The position numbers and the translations under genes are program-made. From Chlorobiota bacterium (lineage in GTDB: Bacteria; Bacteroidota; Bacteroidia; Bacteroidales; JAADJA01): a stretch of DNA of 57,697 nucleotides. This document shows, one piece after another, positions 25,408 to 32,770 of this stretch (positions are counted from its first letter, which is position 1; every line of letters begins with the position of its first letter). The stretch lies in assembly GCA_013151015.1 (NCBI GenBank), contig JAADJA010000054.1, positions 1 through 57,697 of the forward strand, written 5' to 3'. A model generated the notes under the pieces. That model had not been told where the DNA came from and did not search any database. It worked only from the letters and a program-made list of their open reading frames with translations.

Positions 25408-26607
25408 ATGGACGATTTCAACACAATAGAAGAAGCAATTGAGGATATCCGGCAGGGCAAAATGGTTGTCGTGGTAGATGACAAACGGAGGGAAAACGAA
25501 GGCGATGTGATTATGGCCGCCGATAAAGTAACTCCGGCTGCCATTAATTTCATGGCAAAATTTGCCGGAGGGTTGATTTGCATGCCCATCATCGGGGAAA
25601 GGTTAAAGGAATTGAACATTGGGATGATGGTGAGCGAGAATACCGATTCGCACAAAACAGCTTTCACGGTTTCTATTGATGCTGCCGAAACCAGCACCGG
25701 TATCTCGGCACACGAAAGGGCCTTGACCATCCAAAAACTTCTTGACCCGGCTTCAAAACCTACCGACTTCAACCGTCCCGGCCATGTATTTCCGTTAGAG
25801 TACAAAAAAGGCGGCGTCCTTGTGAGGGCAGGGCATACCGAAGCTGCCGTTGACCTTGCAGAGATTGCGGGATGCCATCCGTCCGGGGTTATCTGTGAAA
25901 TAATGAACGAAGATGGGAGCATGGCCCGTGTCCCCGAATTAAAGGAATATGTCAAAAAACATAAGCTCAAACTCATAACGATTGCCGACTTGATTGATTA
26001 CCGCCGTCGCCACGAAAAATTAGTTGAAAGAGGTTCTGAAGTAAACCTGCCAACAAAATCTGGCATTTTCAAAGCGATTGGTTTCAGGGATAAAATCAAT
26101 GGTGAAGAACACATGGCTCTTGTGATGGGTGATGTTGCCGATGGCAAACCCGTACTTACAAGGGTTCATTCCGAATGTTTAACGGGCGATGTGTTTGGTT
26201 CAAAAAGGTGCGATTGTGGCGATCAGCTGGACGAAGCCCTCCACCGGATCGCAAAAGAAGGCAGGGGGATACTTTTGTACATGCGCCAAGAAGGACGCGG
26301 CATTGGCCTGATAAATAAACTAAAAGCCTATCATTTACAAGATGAAGGGATGGACACCGTAGAGGCCAACGAAGCCCTTGGCTTTGCCGCCGATTTAAGG
26401 GATTACGGGATCGGGGCAGAGATCCTTTCGGAATTGGGGGCCAAAGAGCTGAAACTGATGACAAACAACCCAAAGAAAATCTCGGGGATTTATGGTTTTG
26501 GGCTGAAAGTCGTGGAAAGGGTGCCCATCGAAATCCACCACAACGAAAACAACCACCATTACCTCGAAACGAAGAAAATGAAGTTGGGGCATATGTTGAA
26601 CATATAA
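25408..26607 (+). CDS. ribBA: Bifunctional DHBP synthase/GTP cyclohydrolase II
   Basis: Starts both branches of riboflavin synthesis. The N-terminal domain (about 1-200) is 3,4-dihydroxy-2-butanone-4-phosphate synthase, with [20 protein letters not shown] and [14 protein letters not shown]. The C-terminal domain (about 210-399) is GTP cyclohydrolase II: the zinc cysteines lie in [20 protein letters not shown], and [16 protein letters not shown] is the catalytic loop. The length of 399 is usual for the fusion. It follows ribE after 134 nt, a gap without a terminator, so it belongs to the same riboswitch-controlled unit. Confidence 0.97.
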   Translation: MDDFNTIEEAIEDIRQGKMVVVVDDKRRENEGDVIMAADKVTPAAINFMAKFAGGLICMPIIGERLKELNIGMMVSENTDSHKTAFTVSIDAAETSTGISAHERALTIQKLLDPASKPTDFNRPGHVFPLEYKKGGVLVRAGHTEAAVDLAEIAGCHPSGVICEIMNEDGSMARVPELKEYVKKHKLKLITIADLIDYRRRHEKLVERGSEVNLPTKSGIFKAIGFRDKINGEEHMALVMGDVADGKPVLTRVHSECLTGDVFGSKRCDCGDQLDEALHRIAKEGRGILLYMRQEGRGIGLINKLKAYHLQDEGMDTVEANEALGFAADLRDYGIGAEILSELGAKELKLMTNNPKKISGIYGFGLKVVERVPIEIHHNENNHHYLETKKMKLGHMLNI

Positions 26608-26870
26608 ATATTAGAGATGAAAATTCCTGAAAAAGGTGTACATTGGATTTATCACATTATCCGATGCTTTCAGGTGAGTTGTAACAGATGAAACACAAAA
26701 GTACAAAGTACCAGGTGCGAAATATTGGTAGCCCCGTATGTAGCAAAGCGGAATGTGTGGAATTAAATTATTAATTCATATAGGTTTTGTCACGATTTTC
26801 GGCTTCGCTGTTGAAAATCCGGCCAAAACCAACAAAGAGAATTTCAATAAATCAAATAATAAATAACAAT

Positions 26871-27332
26871 ATGAAAACATTTGAAGGAAAACTGACCGCA
26901 AAAGACCTGAAGTTTGGGATTATCGTTGGCAGGTTCAACGAATTTATCAGCAGCAAACTTCTGGACGGGGCGTTGGACGCGCTCAAGCGCCATGATACTT
27001 CTGAACAAAACATTGAAGTGGCCTGGTCGCCGGGTTCATTTGAAATCCCTTTGATCGCCAAAAAAATGGCCAAATCGGGGAACTTTGACGCCCTGATATG
27101 CCTCGGTGCCGTTATCCGTGGGGCCACTCCCCATTTCGATTATGTCTCAAATGAAGTGGCAAAAGGGATTGCACAGGTTTCATTGGAATTGGAAGTGCCA
27201 ATCAGTTTTGGTGTACTCACCACCGACAATATTGAACAGGCGATCGAACGCGCTGGTACAAAGTCCGGGAACAAAGGTTTCGATGCTGCCATGGCCGCCA
27301 TCGAAATGGCCAATCTTTTAAAGCAAATATAA
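26871..27332 (+). CDS. ribH: 6,7-dimethyl-8-ribityllumazine synthase
   Basis: Condenses the products of RibD/phosphatase and RibB into the lumazine used by RibE. The 153 residues from the ATG at 26871 give the standard N-terminus; an in-frame start at 26787 would add 28 residues with no family counterpart and would run through a hairpin (26794-26819). Catalytic His88 lies in [14 protein letters not shown]; the substrate loops SPGSFEIP and [11 protein letters not shown] are intact. It lies 263 nt after ribBA. A strong palindrome just downstream probably ends the operon. Family members assemble into large capsids; the sequence does not say which size here. Confidence 0.97.
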   Translation: MKTFEGKLTAKDLKFGIIVGRFNEFISSKLLDGALDALKRHDTSEQNIEVAWSPGSFEIPLIAKKMAKSGNFDALICLGAVIRGATPHFDYVSNEVAKGIAQVSLELEVPISFGVLTTDNIEQAIERAGTKSGNKGFDAAMAAIEMANLLKQI

Positions 27333-27346
27333 TTGGTTTCAATAGC

Positions 27347-27373
27347 CAGGGCTTCACTTGAAGTGAAGCCCTG
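27347..27373. terminator. Palindrome after ribH, member of a dispersed repeat family
   Basis: CAGGGCTTCACTT and AAGTGAAGCCCTG are perfectly complementary around one G (27347-27373). Near-identical palindromes occur at 37704-37738 and 52028-52050 and a decayed one near 28391. It may act as the terminator of the riboflavin operon, although no T-run follows. Confidence 0.6.
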
Positions 27374-27404
27374 ACTGCAAAATTGCAAAACAAGCAGAAC
27401 CAAA

Positions 27405-27436
27405 TTTGCAGATAGCGTAAAATGTCGCTATATTTG
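27405..27436 (+). promoter_or_regulatory. Promoter and putative operator of the RES toxin-antitoxin pair
   Basis: TTTG at 27405-27408, a 20-nt spacer and TATATTTG at 27429-27436 form a good Bacteroidota promoter ending 7 nt before the ATG. An inverted repeat ATAGCG-N8-CGCTAT (27412-27431) overlaps the -7 element, and AATGTCGC is directly repeated at 27421 and 27443. This arrangement suits autorepression by the antitoxin; the operator role is inferred. Confidence 0.65.
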
Positions 27437-27443
27437 CAGAAAA

Positions 27444-27914
27444 ATGTCGCATATGCTATTAGATAATAATATTGATCGTCCCGAAGAAAGGGAAGCCGTT
27501 ATTAAATGGCTCAAAATAAAGAAAACACCTTTAAGGAAAGATAACACAAAATATGTCTATTTAGATATTATCAAGAATGGGATTGCAACAAAATCAGTAA
27601 ATTATTTTCTGCAACATACGGGCTTAACAAAAACGCAAGTGTCCAAATTAATTCATGTTTCAATCAGGACATTACAAAGGAACAATCCTGAAAAGGCATT
27701 GAATATAAACTCATCCGAAAGGTTACTTGAACTTACACGCCTATATTTTATGGGGATCGAAACTTTTGGGGACAAAGACAAATTCAATAAATGGCTCTAT
27801 AGGCCAAATCTTTCTTTGGCGAAACAAAAGCCAATTGAACTTCTTGAAACAAGTTTGGGTGCTGGAATGGTCATGGACGAACTTTTAAGAATTGAGTTTG
27901 GGGTATTTTCATGA
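27444..27914 (+). CDS. Antitoxin of the Xre/MbcA/ParS (DUF2384) family
   Basis: A 156-residue cognate antitoxin for the RES-domain toxin that follows. The N-terminal two thirds hold a helix-turn-helix-like segment (LTKTQVSKLIHVSIRTLQRN), which in this family binds the operon's own operator. The C-terminal segment (SSERLLELTRLYFMGIETFGDKDKFNKWL and the LLETSLGAGMVMDELLRIEFG end) is the ParS/MbcA toxin-binding domain. Its stop overlaps the start of the toxin gene by four bases (ATGA at 27911-27914), ensuring coupled translation. A promoter lies directly upstream, giving a very short leader. Confidence 0.92.
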   Translation: MSHMLLDNNIDRPEEREAVIKWLKIKKTPLRKDNTKYVYLDIIKNGIATKSVNYFLQHTGLTKTQVSKLIHVSIRTLQRNNPEKALNINSSERLLELTRLYFMGIETFGDKDKFNKWLYRPNLSLAKQKPIELLETSLGAGMVMDELLRIEFGVFS

Positions 27915-28369
27915 AGGTTTACAGAATTGCAAGGAAAAAGCGAATCGCTGACCTAAGTGGTTTGGGGGCTAAATTAGCTGGTGGCAGATGGAATCCAAAA
28001 GATTTCCCTGTTCTATACACAGCTTCAAATTCTTCTTTGGCCATATTGGAAAAATTAGTTCATGTTGATTTTGATTTGTTACCAGATGATTTATATCTGG
28101 CAGAAATTGAAATTGAAGGGAAGTTTAGTCAAAAGACCATAGAAATAAAAAAACTTCCCATGAATTGGAATAATTACCCTAATCCTGACCTACTAAAGAA
28201 AATAGGGGAATCATGGTTGTTGGAAAACAAAGAATTAGTTCTTAAAGTCCCAAGTGCAGTTAATGCGAAAGAGTATAATTATCTGATAAACCCAGCCCAC
28301 ATTGAATTTCCCAAGGTTAAAATCTCCTCAATATTTCCGTTTAAAATAAATGAAAGGCTAACTAAATAA
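27911..28369 (+). CDS. RES-domain toxin
   Basis: A 152-residue RES-family protein. Characterised members degrade NAD+ and so arrest growth. The conserved polar residues are seen: Arg in GGRWNPKDFPVLYTASN, Glu in LAILEKLVHV, and Ser in VPSAVNAKEYNYLINPAHIEF. The length is typical of the compact toxins paired with Xre/ParS antitoxins. It overlaps the antitoxin gene by 4 nt. A decayed copy of the GGGCTTCACTT-type palindrome lies 22 nt after the stop. Activity is inferred from the family; all signature positions look intact. Confidence 0.92.
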   Translation: MKVYRIARKKRIADLSGLGAKLAGGRWNPKDFPVLYTASNSSLAILEKLVHVDFDLLPDDLYLAEIEIEGKFSQKTIEIKKLPMNWNNYPNPDLLKKIGESWLLENKELVLKVPSAVNAKEYNYLINPAHIEFPKVKISSIFPFKINERLTK

Positions 28370-28428
28370 TCAACACATTTGTTTTTGGTCGGAGCTTCAC
28401 TTTAAGCGAAACCCTAACTATTTTTACC

Positions 28429-30423
28429 ATGTCAAAAAAAATCAAAAACATAGGGATACTGGCCCATGTGGACGCCGGCAAAACTACCCTGACCGAGAGT
28501 TTCCTGTTTCTTGCAAATGCCATCAAACAAAAAGGGAATGTTGATCGGGGTTCTGCTGTTACGGACAATTTGGATGTGGAAAAAGAACGCGGGATTTCCG
28601 TTCGGGCCGCAAGTGCTTCCTTTTTTTGGAAAGATTATCAAATCAACCTGATCGACACACCCGGCCATGCCGATTTTTCTGCCGAAGTGGAAAGAACACT
28701 TTCCGTGATGGATGGCGCAATCCTCATTATCTCTGCCGCCGAAGGGGTACAAGCCCATACCTATACACTTTGGGAAGCCCTCAAAAACATGAACATCCCT
28801 GTGATAATTTTCATCAATAAAATTGACAGGGAAGGTGCAGATTATTCAAATACCTTAAAAGAAATCCAGGAAGAATTGAAAGCCCCGGTTTTCCCTTTGC
28901 TCGGGGCAAAAAACGAAGGAAGCCGTGAAGCTACGATCTTCGCCCTTTTTGAGGACAGGGATTTGGATGGAGAAAACCTCAAGATCAAAGAAACAGCCTT
29001 GGAAAGCCTGGCCGGAAAAGATGAGGAAATACTGGAAAAATACCTGAACGAAGAACCCATTGGGCAGCAGCTGCTTTTTGACAAAGCCATCCAACATACA
29101 CTTTCCCGTGAAATATTTCCGGTCTTTTGTGGTATCGCCAAGCAAGATATTGGCATAAGTGAGCTGTTGGGAGCCGCTATGGATTTCCTGCCAGATGCAA
29201 AAACCGACATCAATGCAACAACATCAGCTTTTGTTTTCAAGGTTGAACATAATAAAACCCTGGGCCGGATTGCCCATGTCCGCCTTTTTTCTGGAAAAAT
29301 AAAAGTGCGCGACACCATCCGAATTGCGGGCCGTGATAAAGAGGGGAAAATTGCCGAGATAAAAAAAGCAACCATAGGGAAGTTTGAAAATATCACGGAA
29401 TTATTTGCAGGTGATATTGGCGTGATCAGCGGATTGCAGGAAGTGAGGGCCGGCGATATCCTTGGAAGCACCAAGTCCATCCCCCACCCGGTTTCGCTCC
29501 AGCAAACCGTTATCACCGTTCAGGTAAAGGCAAACAAAGACGAAGATTACGCAAAATTGGCCGAAGCGCTTTCCGAACTCAATTCCGAAGACCCTTTGCT
29601 GGATTTCAAATGGTTCAAGGAAGAGCGGGAAATGCACTTGAAACTGATGGGGAATATCCAGGCCGGGATTTTGGGTTCGGTGTTGAAAAGCCGTTTCGGG
29701 ATAGAGGCCGAATTTACCGAGCCTACGGTCATTTACAAAGAAACCCCGGCTGACCTTGCCGAAGGATATGTGGAATACACCCTGCCCAAACCGTGTTGGG
29801 CCGTGATGAAATTCAGGGTTGAACCGGGCGAACGGAGTTCGGGGATACAATTTGAATCCAAGGTGGGCGTGAATAAAATCAAGCAGAAATACCAAAACGA
29901 AGTGGAAAGGACGATCCCCAAAGCATTGGTCCAGGGGATAAAGGGATGGGAAACAACCGACATAAAAGTTACCCTTACCGAAGGCGAAGACCATGAAATC
30001 CATTCCCGTCCGGGCGACTTTATCCTCGCAACGCCCATGGGTTTGATGCAGGCTTTAAAAAATGCCGGGACCAATTTCCTGGAACCCATATACGATTTTG
30101 AGATCAAAGCGCAGGAAATATTTCTTGGAAAAATCGTTGGCGACCTCACAAAAATGCGCGCAACTTTTGAAAGCCCCCTTTTTGAAGGGGATGTTTTCCT
30201 GATCAAAGGGAAAATCCCCGTGGCCACTTCCATGAACTATAGCATCCAACTGAATTCGCTGACAGGCGGAAAAGGAAAGCTGAAATTGCGATTTGGCGGA
30301 TACGCACCCTGTGATGAAGAACACGGAAAAACAAGAGATTACAAAGGGGTAAACCCTCTGGACGAAAGCCAATGGATACTGCACCACCGTGGGGCTTTTA
30401 AGGCAGATGAACGGAATTTTTAA
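28429..30423 (+). CDS. TetM/TetQ-type ribosomal protection GTPase
   Basis: A 664-residue translational GTPase that resembles tetracycline ribosomal-protection proteins more than EF-G: NIGILAHVDAGKTTLTE at the start, no EF-G G-prime insert, and total length close to Tet(M)/Tet(Q) (about 640-660). The P-loop is AHVDAGKT (12-19), switch I ERGISVR, G3 DTPG (76-79) and G4 NKID (130-133), all intact. The C-terminal domain ends GVNPLDESQWILHHRGAF. Family proteins eject tetracycline from the A site. Whether this chromosomal copy confers resistance or is a housekeeping relative cannot be decided; no mobile-element genes flank it. It starts 59 nt after the RES toxin gene. Confidence 0.85.
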   Translation: MSKKIKNIGILAHVDAGKTTLTESFLFLANAIKQKGNVDRGSAVTDNLDVEKERGISVRAASASFFWKDYQINLIDTPGHADFSAEVERTLSVMDGAILIISAAEGVQAHTYTLWEALKNMNIPVIIFINKIDREGADYSNTLKEIQEELKAPVFPLLGAKNEGSREATIFALFEDRDLDGENLKIKETALESLAGKDEEILEKYLNEEPIGQQLLFDKAIQHTLSREIFPVFCGIAKQDIGISELLGAAMDFLPDAKTDINATTSAFVFKVEHNKTLGRIAHVRLFSGKIKVRDTIRIAGRDKEGKIAEIKKATIGKFENITELFAGDIGVISGLQEVRAGDILGSTKSIPHPVSLQQTVITVQVKANKDEDYAKLAEALSELNSEDPLLDFKWFKEEREMHLKLMGNIQAGILGSVLKSRFGIEAEFTEPTVIYKETPADLAEGYVEYTLPKPCWAVMKFRVEPGERSSGIQFESKVGVNKIKQKYQNEVERTIPKALVQGIKGWETTDIKVTLTEGEDHEIHSRPGDFILATPMGLMQALKNAGTNFLEPIYDFEIKAQEIFLGKIVGDLTKMRATFESPLFEGDVFLIKGKIPVATSMNYSIQLNSLTGGKGKLKLRFGGYAPCDEEHGKTRDYKGVNPLDESQWILHHRGAFKADERNF

Positions 30424-30665
30424 ACCATTAAAATCCACACAGCGACCACATAATCAAAACTTTATCAAGTATTATTAATCTCCTTTTTGGCGCAAATTTT
30501 AGGGACAGGCCATATGTGCCGTTGACTTGTGTCCTTAAACTGTTCAATTACCCCAAGTCTTCTGTTTCCATGGCATGACCCGGTTGCATATTACAAATAC
30601 AGCTCCCGGTTCTTGTGTTTGTATTTGCGGTCCATATAGCAAAGATATTAAAAACCAAGTCACAA

Positions 30666-31461
30666 CTAAACCTTTGCTGGGTTTTGGTTCAGCATTTCCG
30701 ACATAAGCAAATACAAACGGGGCAATTCCTTTTTAAAGTTGTCCGGGCTTTCAAAGAAATTCTCCAGGGCAACGGCAAAAAACTCCATTGCGTTGGTGGC
30801 AGCATAATCCCTGAAAATATGCTTTCTCTTTACCTCTCGCAATTTGGAGTTGTTTTTAATAAAAACAAGCCATTCACGGTAGTGATCCTTAAACGAATTG
30901 TTGTAAGGGTTCATCAAGTGTTCCAAGAACAAAGCGTGAGCAAACTCATGGTAACCCAGGTTGATGGAATCATCAGGAATGGAAACCCCAAATTTCAAGT
31001 CTTCCCACGAAAAAACAATGACACCAGACGCATTGGTTTCCCCTTTTAAATGCAAATGGGAAACCCTGGAATAAAATTCTTTGGGATATACAACGATAGT
31101 GTGGAACAACCCCAGTTTATAATCCCTTAAACCAAAAGTGATTTTAACAGCGGCAGAGGCAATCAGGAGCTGCATTTCGGTTGTCATAAGCAGGCCTTCC
31201 CGCATTACAAATTTTGAACTTCATTAACCTGCTCTCGAAGGAACGTTGCAATTTTGGTGAGAGGTCCCGATAATATTTTTCGCTCCTGTTGAGTGTCTTT
31301 TTGTAATGGGCAGGCATATGCTTTGGGAAAACCTCAAAGTAAACCGGTGGTGACTGATCAAATATCAATGCAACAATCCCCTTTCTTAGTTCGATAGCGG
31401 TCAAAGATATGTAAACGAACACCGCAATGGCTACAAAAAGGAAAACAATTTGAACGTTCAT
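30666..31461 (-). pseudogene. MtfA-like (M90) zinc peptidase gene with a frameshift
   Basis: The gene is split into two frames. The 5' part (from 31461) encodes a membrane helix (MNVQIVFLFVAIAVFVYISL) and the family segment KYYRDLSPKLQRSFESRLMKFK. The 3' part (to 30666) encodes FVMREGLLMTTEMQLLIAS, then ITFGLRDY, the zinc motif YHEFAHALF, and the conserved AMEFFAVALENFFE. Removing one T from the plus-strand run TTTT at 31212-31215 restores a continuous frame of about 264 codons, the length of MtfA. Intact MtfA-type peptidases act as cytosolic or membrane-anchored aminopeptidases. All catalytic residues survive, so a sequencing error or a very recent mutation is likely. Confidence 0.85.
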
Positions 31462-31539
31462 ATGATGTTGTATGTATTGAGCTTGGAAAGGTAGTTAAAA
31501 TTTATGAACCTAACCTGGACAAACCAGAAATCACACACA

Positions 31540-31559
31540 CCTGCCTGTCGGCAGACAGG
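31540..31559. repeat. Short GC-rich palindrome CCTGcCTGtCGGCAGaCAGG
   Basis: A 20-base near-perfect palindrome (31540-31559) lies in the 362-nt gap between the MtfA-like gene and the hydrolase gene. No T-run follows. It resembles simple dispersed CCTGCCGGCAGG hairpins; nothing else is visible in the left half of the gap. Confidence 0.55.
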
Positions 31560-31703
31560 GAACCCTCAGAATTTCACAGATAACCATAAACACACATTTC
31601 TCGAAAAATTGAGGTTTTGCTAACGACCAAAGGAAGTCCGTATAGAAAAACACGAATGTCAGAAATAAGATACTAATGTCCCTCCCTTTAAAGTAAAAAA
31701 GGG

Positions 31704-31770
31704 TGTACGACAAATTGCACTTTTTTGCCCCTAAGTCCCCTAAATTTGAATGGGTGCAATTTGTCGTACA
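31704..31770. repeat. 67-bp element with 17-bp perfect inverted repeats
   Basis: TGTACGACAAATTGCAC at 31704-31720 is perfectly complementary to 31754-31770, with a 33-nt spacer containing TTTTTTGCCCCTAAGTCCCC. It lies upstream of the alpha/beta hydrolase promoter. No transposase is near. It could be a miniature mobile element or a protein-binding palindrome. Confidence 0.75.
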
Positions 31771-31823
31771 CTCACATTTATTATTCCAACACAAAACCTT
31801 ACATTTGCATAAAAATAGACAAG

Positions 31824-32681
31824 ATGGTTTTTATTTATTTCCTAATTGGCATTTTCGCCGCTTCTGCATTGCTCCTCATCCTGATGATGCAGGGGTTCAG
31901 GAACACCAAAAAACCCCATACCAAAACACCGGACGAATTTGGGCTACCCTTTAACGAAATCAGGATACCCACGAGAAACAACCGGAACCTTTATGCCTGG
32001 TGGATCCCTGCCGAAACCGAATGTTCCGACACCCCTCCTACGCTTATCCTCGTCCATGGCTGGAACCGCAATGTGGAACGGATGATGGCTTATATAAAAA
32101 TGCTTCAGCCAAAAGGATATAATCTTCTCGCTTTTGATTCGCGCAACCATGGCAACAGTGATTCCGATAGTTTCTCGTCAATGATAAAATTTGCCGAAGA
32201 CATACAGGCAAGTGTTGATTACCTGGAACACCATCCTTGCGTGAACCATGAAAAACTGGGTGTTATCGGGCTTTCCATCGGAGGTGCGGCTTCCATTTAT
32301 GCAGCGGCACTCGACAAGCGGATAAAGAAAGTGATTACCGTTGGCGCTTTTGCCCGGCCTGATGATGTGATGGCACTTCAATTCACGAAAAGGCATATCC
32401 CTTATATCCCTTTTGTTTGGATACTTTTCAAATATGTTGAATTCAGGATTGGGGCTAAATTCGATGAAATCGCACCCGTTAACAATATCAATAAATCAGA
32501 AGCAGAATTCCTGCTCGTCCACGGCACCGAAGATAAAACCGTCCCCTATGAACAAGCCGAAAAATTAATTGCGGCAGCCAATCCTGACAAAGCAGAATTG
32601 TTCACACTTCCCGGAAGGGGTCATTCGGATTGCCATAAACATCCCGGGTTTTGGGAAAAGTTAGAGGAGTTTTTAGGGTAG
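31824..32681 (+). CDS. Membrane-anchored alpha/beta hydrolase
   Basis: A 285-residue hydrolase from the ATG at 31824. The next residues, MVFIYFLIGIFAASALLLIL, form one membrane anchor; an upstream in-frame start would precede it with polar sequence. The alpha/beta-hydrolase core has the oxyanion motif LVHGWNRN (77-84), nucleophile elbow GLSIGG with Ser151, Asp237 in HGTEDKTVP and His267 in GRGHSD, so the triad is complete. It resembles BAAT/prolyl-oligopeptidase-like or YqkD-type esterases; substrate unknown. TACATTTG at 31800-31807 gives a leader of only about 12 nt. The active site could face either side; the short N-terminus suggests an N-in or uncleaved-signal topology. Confidence 0.9.
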   Translation: MVFIYFLIGIFAASALLLILMMQGFRNTKKPHTKTPDEFGLPFNEIRIPTRNNRNLYAWWIPAETECSDTPPTLILVHGWNRNVERMMAYIKMLQPKGYNLLAFDSRNHGNSDSDSFSSMIKFAEDIQASVDYLEHHPCVNHEKLGVIGLSIGGAASIYAAALDKRIKKVITVGAFARPDDVMALQFTKRHIPYIPFVWILFKYVEFRIGAKFDEIAPVNNINKSEAEFLLVHGTEDKTVPYEQAEKLIAAANPDKAELFTLPGRGHSDCHKHPGFWEKLEEFLG

Positions 32682-32770
32682 GTAATTCACGGTTTTGAAA
32701 TCAGTTTAAAAAGCCATCAATCCACCCATTACTGACGCTTCCAGGCCGTTCCGGCGCTGGAAGGTCGTGC

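Noticed and set aside
26787-26870. 28-residue N-terminal extension of RibH
   Set aside because: Not found in the lumazine synthase family and overlaps a hairpin; [20 protein letters not shown] from 26871 is the normal start.
29401-30003. 200-codon open frame antisense to the ribosomal protection GTPase
   Set aside because: The opposite strand encodes a protein with perfect motifs; the antisense translation has no domain and no promoter.
30638-30645. TATCTTTG promoter element on the minus strand near 30.64 kb
   Set aside because: It points into the 3' end of the ribosomal protection gene with no gene on that strand; probably chance.
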